A stretch of DNA of 64,000 nucleotides from Hirudinaria manillensis (Eukaryota > Annelida > Clitellata > Hirudinida > Hirudinidae): NCBI GenBank assembly GCA_034509925.1, contig CM067531.1, positions 11,087,319-11,151,318 of the forward strand. The letters are read 5' to 3'. The notes under the pieces are model-generated. The model was not told where the DNA came from. It did no database searches and saw nothing but the letters and a program-made list of their open reading frames with translations. This document shows, piece by piece, positions 1 through 12,300 of the stretch. The first letter of the stretch is position 1. The number at the start of each line of letters is the position of its first letter. Made by a program: the position numbers and the translations under genes.

Positions 1-38
1 TCAATCCTCAGACCGACACCACCTTCAAATGCTTCCGC

Positions 39-104
39 GATGATGATGATGACGATGACGATGACGACGACGATGATGATGATGATGACGATGATGATGA
101 TGAT
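39..104 (+). repeat. GAT/GAC microsatellite encoding 22 Asp codons in one frame
   Basis: A run of 22 consecutive GAT or GAC triplets. In the frame where they read as aspartate, the sequence is open from the window edge (position 3) to a TAA at 129-131. It starts NPQTDTTFKCFR, then poly-Asp, then GLSSKQEQ and stop. This could be the last coding exon of a gene lying to the left, or just an open simple repeat; no splice acceptor or homology decides between them. Confidence 0.6.
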
Positions 105-120
105 GGTCTTAGTAGTAAAC

Positions 121-240
121 AGGAGCAATAACAACAACAACAACAATAATAACAACAACAGCAATAATAATAATAACAATTATAATTATATAAACAATAT
201 ATTTATAATATTAATTATAATTATATATTTATTAATAATA
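121..240. repeat. AAC/AAT low-complexity tract grading into AT-rich DNA
   Basis: Interrupted AAC and AAT triplets followed by TATAAT-like sequence. No coding signal is visible. Confidence 0.7.
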
Positions 241-650
241 ACAGAAGATCTGATGAACGGTTTGAGGATCAAATATGAAGATATTATGACGTGAATGATG
301 ACGACGTGATTGATTTGTTTACAACAAAACTTTCATTCATTCATCGGAACGTTCACTCCTTCAACGATTCAATCGATAATCGTTTAAAAACGAATAAAAT
401 ATTTACAAATTACCTGATATTTGTTAGAAATTGTAACAAAATTACTGCAAATTAATCACAATTGTTCAAGAAAATGAAGAAAATTGAGTAAAAATCACAA
501 AACGTTTGTCTTTGATGTCCTCATGAAAGTCTAAAAAAGAATTCTGTGGAATGTTCAACCTGTGGAATGTTATCAATGAACTGCTGTCGGAGATCTTTTA
601 ATTAAAAAAAATAAATAATTAATTAATTTAATATTTAATCAATTATTATT
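241..650. other. AT-rich non-coding stretch with no recognised feature
   Basis: I see no splice-bounded open frame, RNA gene or repeat family between the AAC/AAT tract and the CAA/CAG repeat. It is either upstream intron of the zinc-finger gene or intergenic. Confidence 0.4.
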
Positions 651-654
651 AACC

Positions 655-1015
655 AACAACAACTACCAACAACAACAGCAAGAACAACAACAACAAAAGC
701 ATCAACAACCACCAACAACAACCATTAACAACAACAGCAACAACAACCATCAACAACAACAGCAACAACAACAGCAACAACAACCATCAACAACAACAGC
801 AACAACAACAACAACAGCAACATCAACAACCATCAACAACAACAGCAACAACAACAGCAACAACAACCATCAACAACAACAGCAACAACAGCAACAACAG
901 CAGCAGCAACAACAACAATCACCACAACAACCACCATCAACAACAACCAGCAACAACAGCAACAACAACAGCAACAACAACAGCAACAACAACCATCAAC
1001 AACAACAGCAACAAA
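655..1015. repeat. CAA/CAG (AAC/AGC) minisatellite-like repeat
   Basis: About 360 bp built from CAA and CAG triplets, broken by recurring CAACCATCAA segments that shift the phase. The pattern is a larger irregular unit, several CAACAACAG blocks plus one CCATCAA. Long stretches are open in more than one forward frame, but the phase shifts, the lack of a usable start and the surrounding non-coding sequence make a poly-Gln exon unlikely. Confidence 0.8.
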
Positions 1016-1245
1016 AACTTCTCCACTCGTGGGAATCTTCCTCCCCCCTCACAACTGTTGTTTCAAGCCTTCAACGGTTCTTCGTTCGTTCCATTAATTA
1101 ACACTAATTACGCCACGCCCACTAATTAATTATTCATTAACTCGACCAATCACAGCTTTGCAGCCAACTTGTCGTTTGTTGATATTTAAATCATCATTAA
1201 ATACGTTTCCATGGAAACATCAATGATCAACATCGTCATTGATAC

Positions 1246-1410
1246 GGCGTAATATACGGTTTTATGATATACCGCTTCATAATATACCGTTTCATAATAT
1301 ACCGTTTTATGACATACCCTTTCATAATATACCGTTTCATAATATACCGCTTCATAATATACCGTTTTATGATGTACCGTTTCATAATATACCGTTTCAT
1401 AATATACCGC
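1246..1410. repeat. 15-bp tandem array, ten full units plus one diverged unit
   Basis: Ten contiguous units of exactly 15 bp occupy 1261-1410, consensus TTCATAATATACCGT. A diverged unit lies at 1246-1260. Units starting TTTATGA recur at 1261, 1306 and 1366, and units ending CCGC at 1261, 1336 and 1396. This suggests a higher-order repeat of about four units. The 15-bp period keeps several frames open on both strands, but none looks like a gene. Confidence 0.95.
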
Positions 1411-1616
1411 TTCGAAGAAATAATTTTATTAACAGGGAAATTATTTGCAGACGAAGAGCTAAGGAAGCACATGTGAGCAGTTCATGTGGTTTATTTGTTC
1501 ACTGGTCATTCAATCCTAGGAATGCACTCCTAAAAACAAATTATGAACGACAATGAATATACAACAAAACCAACTATTTTTAATATTATTATTATAATAA
1601 TATCATCGTCAGTGTA

Positions 1617-1658
1617 ACTATCACTATTATTATTATTATTATGTATTATTATTATTAT

Positions 1659-1726
<68 letters not shown>

Positions 1727-1815
1727 TATTATTATTATTATGTATTATTATTATCGTTATTGTTGATGTAATTGTTATTATTATTATTATTATTATTATC
1801 ATTATTATTGTTATT
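1617..1815. repeat. ATT trinucleotide microsatellite
   Basis: A long, nearly pure ATT run with a few interruptions (ATGT, CGTT). It is one of many ATT/AAT tracts in this window. Confidence 0.95.
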
Positions 1816-2360
1816 TTTATTAAATTATCATGAAAATAATATTTGTTTACGAACTGAATATCATCTCCTTGATCGCACCAACACGATCTCAATCTCCCTC
1901 GTGGTCAGTCAAATTCCTTCCTGGTCGTCTTCATCTGCCGATGATTACGATTTGATTACGTTTTGATTACGTTTTGTCTTATCAGCAAAATATCAATTTC
2001 TCCGACTGTCCGCTGATATTATCTGATGATAATGAGGAGATAATATTGTAATATTAAAGGTTAATAAGTAATTATAAATAATAATAAATAATATAAATAA
2101 TAATAAATAAATAATTCTTTCTATGTTTTCTACGAGAGTGAAGGTCCACTTAAAGTCTCAAAATTGCAAATAATTTTCGTATGTTTTTCATGAATAAACA
2201 CCAATTTAAAGTCTCAAAGTCTTAAATAATTTTCGGATGTTTTGCAAGAATAGGCAATTGGAATATTATATAAAGTCTGTAATTTTTGAATGTTTTTACG
2301 TGAATAAACATCAATTTAAAGTCTAAAAATCTAAAAGTTGCAAAAATAATTTTCTTTCAG

Positions 2361-3404
2361 GAAGCGTAGGTCATTCGGACGTCGATTCCCTGGAAAACTC
2401 GAAGCATTTCAGAAGTTTTTCTTCGTATCCGTTTGTTTTAAATTCGGAACAGCACTGGAAAGAACAAACGCGTCCTGTGATTCATTGCTCCTCTCAACGC
2501 GGAACTTGCGTCGATAATTTTCCTAATTTCCTTCATTTTTGGAGCCACGAAAAACTCGCCTGCAATCCGTTCTTCCTGCCCTACCAGTGGTTCAAGGCCA
2601 ACGACGGACGACGGTTATTCCACGACCATCCGCGGTCTCAACCGTCCAGCTTTTGTCCAACCCAAATGTTCAACTTCTTGTATCCACCGAGGAGTCCCAC
2701 GCGACCTTCTTTTGCTCCCTGCTTTCAACCGTCGACTCCTCAACAGGTTCTCACCGATTCCCACGCGTGTCCCGACTGCGGAAAGCGATACAGTACCTCC
2801 AGTAACTTGGCCCGTCACAGGCAAAGCCATAAACAAACAGTTGGAACCGCATCGTCGTCGTCGTCATCGTCCGACGGAGCCGACAAGCAAAGCAGAAAAT
2901 GTCCTCATTGCGACAAGACCTACGTCTCCGTGCCTGCTTTCAACATGCACGTTAGGACCCACAATCAGGGGTGCGTCTGTCCGCATTGCGGCAAAAAGTT
3001 CAGTCGACCCTGGCTTTTGCAGGGTCACCTGAGGACCCACACGGGCGAGAAACCCTTCAGGTTCGTTTAGGAAAAGATTATTTTCAAGGAATTGATTCAT
3101 ATAGCCATAAATTTATTATCTCATCATTATTATTATCATTATTAGTACAAATATTGGTACGATCTGAAATTGTTTATGAACCTAAATTTAAAAGACTGAT
3201 ACGCGTCTACTCGGCAGATGTTCCCAATGCTCGAAGACCTTTGCCGACAAGTCCAACCTACGAGCCCACATTCAGACCCATTCGACGGAAAAGCCATTCG
3301 TCTGCGGTCGTTGCAAGAAGGCCTTTGCCCTGAAAAGTTATTTGTACAAGCACGAGGAATCCTCTTGCATGAGGAGTTCAAAGTTCTTCGTGGGCATCGC
3401 ATGA
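2361..3404 (+). CDS. SCRT: Scratch-type C2H2 zinc-finger transcription factor, 3' part (two exons)
   Basis: Exons 2361-3060 and 3218-3404, joined in phase by a GT-AG intron. The frame is open back to the acceptor TTTCTTTCAG at 2351-2360, so the true start (in this family an exon carrying the SNAG repressor motif) lies upstream and was not found. Five C2H2 fingers follow a Pro/Ser/Phe-rich N-terminal part. Finger 1 contains [11 protein letters not shown], finger 2 [14 protein letters not shown], finger 3 [14 protein letters not shown] followed by TGEKPF, finger 4 [14 protein letters not shown], and finger 5 [15 protein letters not shown], which ends in Cys. The finger order, the RPWLLQGH block and the [13 protein letters not shown] ending match Scratch better than Snail/Slug. 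Scratch proteins are nuclear E-box repressors involved in neural differentiation. The protein ends with FFVGIA. Family assignment is firm; Scratch rather than another Snail-superfamily member is likely. Confidence 0.88.
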
Positions 3405-3639
3405 AGTAGTCGACGTCTACTTGTTTGGTTCCGGTTTCTAAAAATGGCGCATTATTTTGACAAACTTACTTACAAGCTTCTCTTTCTTTCTCGTTGTTTT
3501 TCAACTTTCAATCGTTTTTTTTTGGGCGCAGTTGACTTTTTTACTCAAATGATGATTTGTTAGAAGGTTTAAAAGTTGTTATCAAGGGTATTTAGTGTAA
3601 ATATTTTAGCTATTTAGATAATAAAAATCAACTTTAGTT

Positions 3640-3825
3640 CAACCAATTGAACTCCTTCGAATGCTCATTAAATTCGTCCAAAGGTCTCAACGATGACCTC
3701 TAGCTAGTAACTTGTCATTATTAATGTTAGGAAATGATATGTGCCTTTACATCCCTTCGGGATTACATCGAGCACGTAAAATATTAGATAAATAAATGTA
3801 AATGTAAATGTAAATATGAAACCTT
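3640..3825 (+). mobile_element. Probable 3' end of a non-LTR retrotransposon
   Basis: The segment CATCCCTTCGGGATTACATC at 3748-3767 followed by GAGCACGTAAAATATTAGATAAAT and an AAATGT hexamer run (about 3796-3820) has the form of a LINE 3' untranslated end with a short tandem tail. No reverse transcriptase sequence precedes it, so at most a severely 5'-truncated copy remains. The call rests on this form alone. Confidence 0.4.
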
Positions 3826-4824
3826 TAATAAGATTTCCTCGTCTTATAATAACACCTGATGTTTCTAATTATATTTCAAAGTATAAAACACTATTTCTAT
3901 TATTATTATTATTATAATACAGCAGTACACTCAAATAGTTAGAAAAATTAGACCGCTAAATATAAAGCATTTTAGATTTTAGATTTTCGAACAATATCAG
4001 AACTCGTGAGTAGGAAATGAATTTGAAATTCAAAATAAAAATATTTAAATGCATAAAAAAAAATTAACTTTTACTACTGTCAGGTGACCCACGTCGGCGG
4101 TGGCCCAATTTAGTATAATTCTATACATTACTAGATGATGGATTGATTGTTATGGTCAAAGGTCAAGGACGACAGCTGCTGAAGGGGTTGGGAAAGATGG
4201 TCCACACGTGACAACCCTGCCTTAAACGTTAATCTTTTAATCTGGTGTTATCATCTGAATTTTCTTTCTTAAGTTTGAGACGCTGACGCTTAGATTATTT
4301 ACCGTGGAAATTGAATGTCAACATAAATGCTAAGTATAAAGATGTACTTAAAATATAAATTGTTAAATAAACTACGTTTGATTGATCAAATCTTCAAATA
4401 AAAATTGTCTTGTTATAGAAACACAAAAACTACAAACGCCTTGATGGACTTGAAGACAATTCACTTCTGAGTCCAATACTGTTGCGAAATAGGATTAAAG
4501 ATCTTCAGTTGTGGAACGCCTTGATGATGGGTAGCATGGTCATCACCAGGGGGTCGCGGGTGTATTGCGGTTTATATCATGGTACCCCCGCTTAGGGTGC
4601 CGCAAAACGTTAGAAACAAAATTTAGGCTACTATTTTTTTTACCTTAAATTTAGATTTTACTAACGTGATGTTTTAATAATATACTTAAAATTTAAACTG
4701 CAATTTATTGAATTACTTTTTGGCTTGTCACAGGACAGTCTCAAACGATGTTTCTTTCAAGCATCTCCTCGGAGAGGGAGGGTCAATGCCGGTGCTCCAG
4801 GGGAAACTCAAATCAATCGGGAAT

Positions 4825-5050
4825 AAAATTTAAAGTGGCATTGCCTGAGACTCCAACTGAAGAATTTGTAGACATAGTAGGTCTGCATTCTTTGCGGAAA
4901 TCTCGGCGTATAAGATCTCCTTTGAGAATTTTTTTTAGTTTCTAAGATTACTCAGTCTTTTAACCTGGAGTTGTAATGTGCTTTTTTTTGTCAGTAAATC
5001 TTCTTTCTTGAACCTGCAAAATATTTAATTAGGGGTCGTTAATAAAAGAT
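4825..5050. repeat. Dispersed repeat, copy 1
   Basis: Shares GAGACTCCAACTGAAGAATT, a following TAG/TAGT and GGTCTG..ATTCT block, AAGATCTC, and further on a TTTCTTGAAC..GCAAA..ATTT and GGGGTCGT block with 20288-20490. The order and spacing are conserved while the sequence between is diverged. The class of element is unknown; a short peptide PETPTEEF is encoded by both copies, possibly by chance. Confidence 0.7.
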
Positions 5051-6056
5051 ATCTTCAAGATACTTGGGTGTTAAATGATAATAATCTTGTTAATAATTAT
5101 TAATATTTAATTCATAGTTTAAATATTTTGAATATGTTTAGTGAATGGCCGTTATAGGTATGACAACTAATATTAAATTTTGTTAAACATGATCTTCGAA
5201 TTTCAATCACATTCAAAATTCGGCCTTTCATAAAATTAAATTAAACACCCATGTTTTAAGTTTTAACAAGGTAGAATTTATCGTAAGCATAGAATCATGT
5301 TTTAAAACATAGAAATTTCTTCAAAAGTTACAAAATAAATTCCCAAGTATCTAAGACGACCAAAACGAAACAAATTAAATGTTAAAACTTAAAATCAAAC
5401 TGAAATTAAATTTAATAAATTTAATCGTAAAAAGTTTTAATTTAAAAAATTTTATCGATTAATTAATTGTTAATTTCTGAAGCCCTATTATAAAACACGT
5501 TTTAAAGTTAAAACAAACTTGTAGGATCAAATTAATATATTTTATGTGAGTAAAATTTCAATAGCACAATCTACTTTTAATGCCTCCAAAAAAAATTTCA
5601 ATTTTGTGGGTATAAATAACTGTTCTTCGTCGTTGGAATATCGCATCATAGGCTAATTTGTTCGCTTGTTTTGGTCCATTTAACAGTGTCTATATTTTCA
5701 TAATTTCTTTCATATCGACTTTTGAAAAATTGGGTATTGATTTTGCCACGTCAGTTAGGTTTGTGATTTACATTTTATTTCGTAATGTTCGAATAATTTA
5801 ATATTAGTTTAAATGGTTGCAACATGTGCTAATGCACAGTGCTAACATAAAATGATACATCATTTTCTATTGTACTTTTCGAACATTTGCTGCTGGGGAT
5901 TTCATATTTAGAAACTCAATGGTTTAATGCTGCTCCATGTTCCTTCATTTGTTTCACGTTTGCTTACATATGATGAAGAAATACGTTTTAATTATGTTCT
6001 TTTGTGCCATTGTTATTGACATTACACTGCATGTTTGCAATATAAAAATCAAAGGT

Positions 6057-9000
6057 ATGAGCAATTCACAAGGTGATAGTGCAAATGAAAAGTTATGTGA
6101 CTCTCAGGAAGCACCTCCTAGTGGAAGTGGAGATGCTTTGAAGCCTTCAAAGTGTGTTTGATTTGTTTTCTGTTAGTGAAATATGCATGATCAAAATTTT
6201 CCTAAATGATCAGCCTAGTTGGACATACATCTGACATGTTCAATAGGATTATAGGGTAGCTTTATTATTAGACATTATTAGATGTTCTTTTTACAGATGC
6301 AGGACTTGCTCGTGATTCATTAAAACAACTTCAGATTAACCATTGAAATGTTTGCTCGTTGAAAAGCATTTTTTTGCTTTCACTTCATTAAGTCAACAAA
6401 AAATGATTTTCATGTGAAATTCATTTTGCGATGGTTTCAAAGCTGTTTCATATTTCGATATTTCTAGGGCATACGACATGGATGGAAAGGATATTGAATT
6501 ACTGACCAATGAAAATGGTTCATCTTGTGAGGTTATTATTATTATTATTATTATTATTTTATTGATTACAACCACAATGATAACAAGCTGTTTAGAAACA
6601 TTTGAAGGCAGAATTTTTTTTTGTAATTTCGTTTCTACTTTGGTAATTGGTTGGTACTTGATTGATTCCAGGGTGAGAAGTCGTCCGAGGATGAATTGGT
6701 GGGTTGATTGTTACGATGAATGCATCCGTGCGGGATTACAAGTGTTTGTATTTTGTATTTGTATTGACAGAAACAACTGAAAGAGTTTATTGCAGAGGTT
6801 GAAGAGAAAATCAACTTCAAGTCAAAACTGAGGCAGGATAACATTTCAGCTACAGGTTTGTTTAGTTTGGGGAAGCAGAATTTGATTTGATAATTTGAAA
6901 ACAATATAAATAAAAAATAAATGTTATTATACAAAATATTTCTGAAATGAATTATAAACATATAATAACAATATAATAATATTAATAATATTATAATATA
7001 CTGTTTTGCTACACGTTAATGATGGAAATTTCTTCAGAATTTAAAAAATAATCAGAAGTTAATTTACAAAACAAGCTGGAGTTTCACAAAAAATTTCACT
7101 TTTGCAGAGAATCCACCTGATGAATCACTCTTTGGGAAACTTGATTCGAATTTGAAGAAAACGAGTGCATTTGTAAAGAAGTTGGTCAGTGGGATTTCAT
7201 TGAATTGCTTTGAATTTTTTTGAATACTTTACTTTAATATGTTAATTACATGATTGATGATCGCCTGTCATCAGAAAACTGTCACAGAAACTCAGAAAGA
7301 TGCACTGATGAAAGACTGCAGGACGTTCAACCTGACGAGATACATTGGAGAAATCGTATGAATGTTGCGACTGTTGTGCATGCGTGCAAGCTTCGATATC
7401 CTTATATTGTTTTTTTGCAAATTTCTTCAGGCTTCAGCCCTCGTGGAAGCGAAATTAAAAATGTCGGACGTGAACTGCGTCCTTTCCATCTGCTCGCTCG
7501 TTCATCAACGTTATTCGGAATTTTCCAAGACTTTGTTGGAGCATTGGCAAAAGAATTCTCTGATAAAGAAGGACGATAAAGTTATTATTCTTTTAATTCT
7601 TAGATTAAATGAATTTAATTAGCAACAAATGCATGAAGTAAATTGTATCCTTGCAGTCCATAAATCTGAGCAAGTTGAGGGTAGACTTGAGGCTCTTCGG
7701 GGACCTCGTCTCCGTCGGCGTCCTGCCCGAGAAAGAGGGTCTCGGGGTGTTGGCCAATCAACTGAACCTCCTCACGTCGAACGACAAGGAGGAGTTCAAT
7801 AATCTTTCCATAATTATAAGCTTCTGCAAGCACTGTGGAGATGATTATGCAGGACTTGTTCCACAGAAGATGAGGTGTGTTTTGTCCTGATTTTATGGAT
7901 GATTTTGGATTTCATTAACTTTCTGTTGATTGCAGAGAATTGGCAGAGAAGTTCAAGATGACCATTCCTTATAATCAGGTTTGTAAATGCTTTGAGAGCA
8001 TAACTCTAAACAGTCTTTTAAGTTACAGCTGTGTATAATTATGGTAACCCTTCTGTGATGAAATGTTAAGTATGACCCTCTCAAATGATTGCATTGCATT
8101 AAGAACATTATCTGTAAAATTTAATTTAATAAATTATTATTTTTATTAATAAATTATTATTATTAGTTGTTGTTGGTCAATGTCATTAAAGTTTTCTTGT
8201 AAGAGACCATTGTTTATGACTGCTGTTTATGACTTTCCACTCTAACCAAAAAAATTTGTAGTTTTTGAAGAGCGACAGACAGAAAGCATGCAGGTCACTG
8301 CTGAAGGATTATTATCAGGCATTCTCGAGATTTGTGACGTCCAAATGCAAGGAATTGAGAGAACTCGAAAAGCAGAACAGGAAGATGCTGAAGGTGGTCG
8401 TTTGGAATCGTTATCATCACCGTCGGCCCGGTGTTTTTGTAAACGTTTGCAATTCGATATTTCAGATGAGGGGGGAATTGACTGCAGAGAGGAAGGAAAA
8501 ATACGAGACATGCCAACAGAACTTCCAGAAGCTTCTGCAGAATGGTCTGATATTTGCCGTGAGTTGACACATTGTTGTTGTTGATGATGATAATGATGAT
8601 GATTTTAATACGAATTCATAAATAAATTAAATTTTTAAAGGATTTATTGGGTGAACCCGCACCTCACATTCCAAAAGAAGGTAGTTCATCTTCGATGCCA
8701 AATTGTTATTTTTCTTATAAAATTATTTATGCATAATTGGAGAGCGACTGGCTCGTTATTGGTCGGCTCGTTAAGTCGTGAATATTCATATAATTGTCTA
8801 TAATTGTCAGAAATAAAAGCAGACGACGAAGTGTTTGTCGGTGATGTCATCTTCCCTCATAGGGGTGACGTGAGTTGAACAAACTTCAAGTTTTTCTTGG
8901 ATTTCAACAAAATTCAATTATAAAAAAAAACTAATTTTAAACAATTATATTATATTTATATTATTATTTTTTTTTATATTATAAACTCTAATTGTACCCT

Positions 9001-9287
9001 TTTTGACCCTTTGAAGCCGAACGACATCAACGAGAATGGTCTTTACGAGGACGAAGATACGAGGCAGTTTTACGAGTCCCTGCCCGATTTGAAGTCTTTA
9101 ATTCCTGGGGTTGGTTTTTTATTTGCAACAATTCAACAAATATTCGTGATCTCACGGGTCACGACCTTGTTTATGCAAATTAGATTTCATGTAATATGCA
9201 AATGAGGTTATGTGTGCTCGTATAATTTCAAAGTTATTGATCTGTTTTTGATGACATATTGAGATGGTGATGATTTTATTATTATTA

Positions 9288-9324
<37 letters not shown>

Positions 9325-12300
9325 TGATTCACCCATGTTGTATGCAGTTGGTTATTGGTCGGCTCGTTCTTCCAATTCATCTGATTAATTATTGCATAAG
9401 TTATTATTATTTATTATTATTATTTATTGTTATTATTTATTATTATTATTTATTATTATTATAATATATATTATTATAATTATTATTATTAGTATTATTG
9501 CATTAATCAAATCAAGAAAATCCTTTCTAAATTTTAGATATTATATAAAGACAGCGAACAAGCCATCGTAACCAACGTTGACATACCAACAGATGAAGGT
9601 AGGACTTGTTTGGTGACGTAATAAGTCTCTTTTAATGACAATGACATTCGTAAATCCTTGAATTTGTAAAAAAAATATGAATAATTGAAGACCTGGAAAT
9701 AATCGACGACGTCGTCACGACGACCGAGGAAACGAAAGAATCGACGTCCGACGAAAACAAGGCGACGGAAAACGAAAAAACGTTCAACGGGGAGTCGTTG
9801 GAATTGGAAAATGGTTTGAAGTTCGATGTTGACGTTTTATAGTTTGTCATGTCGCTACATTACATATGCCCCTGTAGATCACGTGCACAGAGCTATATAA
9901 ATATACATATTATTATTATTATTATTGTTATTATTATTATTATTATTGTTATTATTATTATTGTTATTACTATTATTATTATGTTGGCACCTTTCATTTT
10001 AAATCTATTGATTGGCATCGATCGTTCAATGTGATCCGATCGTTCTGTGTTGCTCTCCCATTGATTCTTATCCTATCTTTATAAAGCAGTATTGTTTGAA
10101 AGGTTTGTTTGAAAGTAAGAAGACTTTTTTTTTTGTATTTCCAGAGGAGGAGACGAATGTTGGGGGCACTTCGAGGGAGTTGTTTGAAAGTTACCTCAAC
10201 AATCTGCCAAATTGCATCAACAGAGACCTCGTTGACAAAGTCTGTATGACGATGTTTTTCTTTTTAAATTCTCATTTTAAATTAAATCAGTTCTTGGTTG
10301 TTGATAATTAATTTCAATTAATTGTTATGGAAATGATTTTAAAAATTAACTTTAAGTTCTTCTGTTTTTGGGTCACTTCTATTTTGTGTTATTATTATTA
10401 TTATTATTATTATTTTTTTTTTTAAATTATTATTCTTGGCTTAGGCAGTACCTTATTATCTAAAATTTGATTGTTCATATTTTACAATTATGCTTCTTAT
10501 CACATCAGGCAGCCATAGAATTTTGCATGAACTTCAATACCAAGGCTAACAGACGAAAACTTGCAAGGACTTTGTACAGTGTGCAGAGAATGAGGTTGCT
10601 GTCATGTATATTGCAGATATTATTAATATTATTGTTAATATTTTTTAATATTTTTATTTTAAAGTTGTTATTAGGAAATTAATTATTTTAAAAATTTTGG
10701 ACAGGCACGACCTTCTGCCCTTTTATTCTCGTCTCGTGGCGACCCTTCACCCTTGCATGCCAGGATTGTCAGCTGAACTTATTGCTCTGCTCAAAGATGA
10801 ATTCAATTTCATTGTAAGTTAATATCAATAATAAAATTAAAAATTTATACATTGCTATATTTTTTAATAATAATATATTAATTATTTATAATAATATATT
10901 TTTTATAATATTTTATTTAATTTATACAATGCCATATTTGAAATTTGTTGTAGATGAGGAAGAAAGATCAGATGAACATAGAATCAAAACTAAAAGTTAT
11001 CAGATTCTTGGGTTAGTTTGTGTTGTTGTATAGAATGCTATTACATTTAACATTGAAACTCAAAGAATGTGGAACATGGAACGATATATCTCAATTTGTA
11101 TTCCAACATAATCATTCTTTTATTTGATTATGTATTGGAACTTAAGGATTTTACAACATCCAAACTTATTGCTTGATTCTTGGATGATGTCATTAATTTC
11201 TATTTTAGGGGAACTAACCAAGTTTCAAATGCTCAGCAAATCAGAAGCACTTTTCTGTTTAAAGGTCTGACAATTTAATAATTGTTTCAACTGTTAATAA
11301 ATAATATTTTAATTAATAAATAGTATTATTATTTGATACTGACCAGTTAATAATATTAGTATTTGCACGACCAATTTGCATATTTTTGGTTGTTAAGTTT
11401 AAGTTCTGTTTTTAAAGTAATGTGACTTTCCTACAGAGATTTTTCCAAGATTTCACTCACCACAACATTGAAATGGCCTGTGCATTCCTCGAGAGTTGTG
11501 GCAGGTATTTGTACCGAAGTCCTGAATCCTTTTACAGAATGAAGAATTATTTGGTAATAATAATAACAACACAAACTCTCTCTTTTCAAACTCATTCTCT
11601 CTCCAATTAAAGACTTTTATTGATGAATTATTAATTAAACTCGTCAGGATGTCATGATGAGAAAGAAAGCCGCCCTACACCTGGACACGAGGTACATAAC
11701 GATGATCGAGAACGCGTACTACTACAGCAACCCTCCCGAAAACATGAAGCGAGAGACGACCAAAAAACTTCCTCCGACTTTTCAGTACGTCGAACGTCTT
11801 CTGTTTAAGGACCTTTCCAAAATAAACGTCGAGAAGGTCCTCAAACAAATGAGGAAACTGAACTGGAATGAACCTGAGGTATGTCAAGTCATGTCACGTC
11901 ATGCATTCTTAAATGTGTTTTAATGGTGAATTAAAAAAATGAATGATAATGATTTCCTCCAGCTGAAGTTATTTGTCATCAAATCCTTTTCTTCCATCTG
12001 GAAGGCCAAATATAACTGCATTCACTGTTGTGCTAACCTGCTCTCGGGCCTTTGTCAATACCAGGTGATTCGTCGTTTGCTAGAACCCGAGCGGGTCTGC
12101 GTGCGTGTTCTTATAAATATAACGTTTTGAAACTTTTTGTTTATCAGGAAGAAGTCTGTTATCAAATTGTCGATTCCGTGCTGGAAAGCATTCGGCTCGG
12201 AATGGAGGTTGGACGGGTTCTCCTGGATTTCTAAGTATTTGGATGGAAAATATTTAAGTTATTAAATCGTTTTAACAGATGATTCATCCGAAACACAATC

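Larger units (their letters stand above)
3405..6056. other. Intergenic region between the zinc-finger gene and UPF2
   Basis: About 2.65 kb with no convincing gene. It contains a LINE-like 3' end (about 3640-3825) and one copy of a dispersed repeat (4825-5050). A short G/C-rich block with GGGGGTCGCGGG and GGTACCCCCGC lies at 4545-4605. The rest is AT-rich. The UPF2 promoter should lie in its last part, but I see no distinct core promoter motif. Confidence 0.6.

Noticed and set aside
1236-1556. Overlapping open frames on both strands
   Set aside because: They are produced by the 15-bp array, whose period is a multiple of three; no splice sites or start context.
2477-3070. GTG start for the zinc-finger protein
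   Set aside because: The frame is open back to a good splice acceptor at 2360, so this is an internal exon, not a start codon.
2539-3402. Other-frame and antisense open frames over the zinc-finger gene
   Set aside because: Shadows of the coding frame with no domain content.
6297-6350. Possible extra UPF2 exon after TTTTTACAG
   Set aside because: Exon 1 joins exon 2 at 6468 in perfect phase and the segment soon reaches a stop; it matches nothing in UPF2.
8242-8584. Four overlapping open frames
   Set aside because: Shadows of two UPF2 exons (8262 and 8470 region) and the short intron between them.
9849-10034. Ile-rich 61-codon frame
   Set aside because: Translation of an ATT microsatellite in a UPF2 intron.
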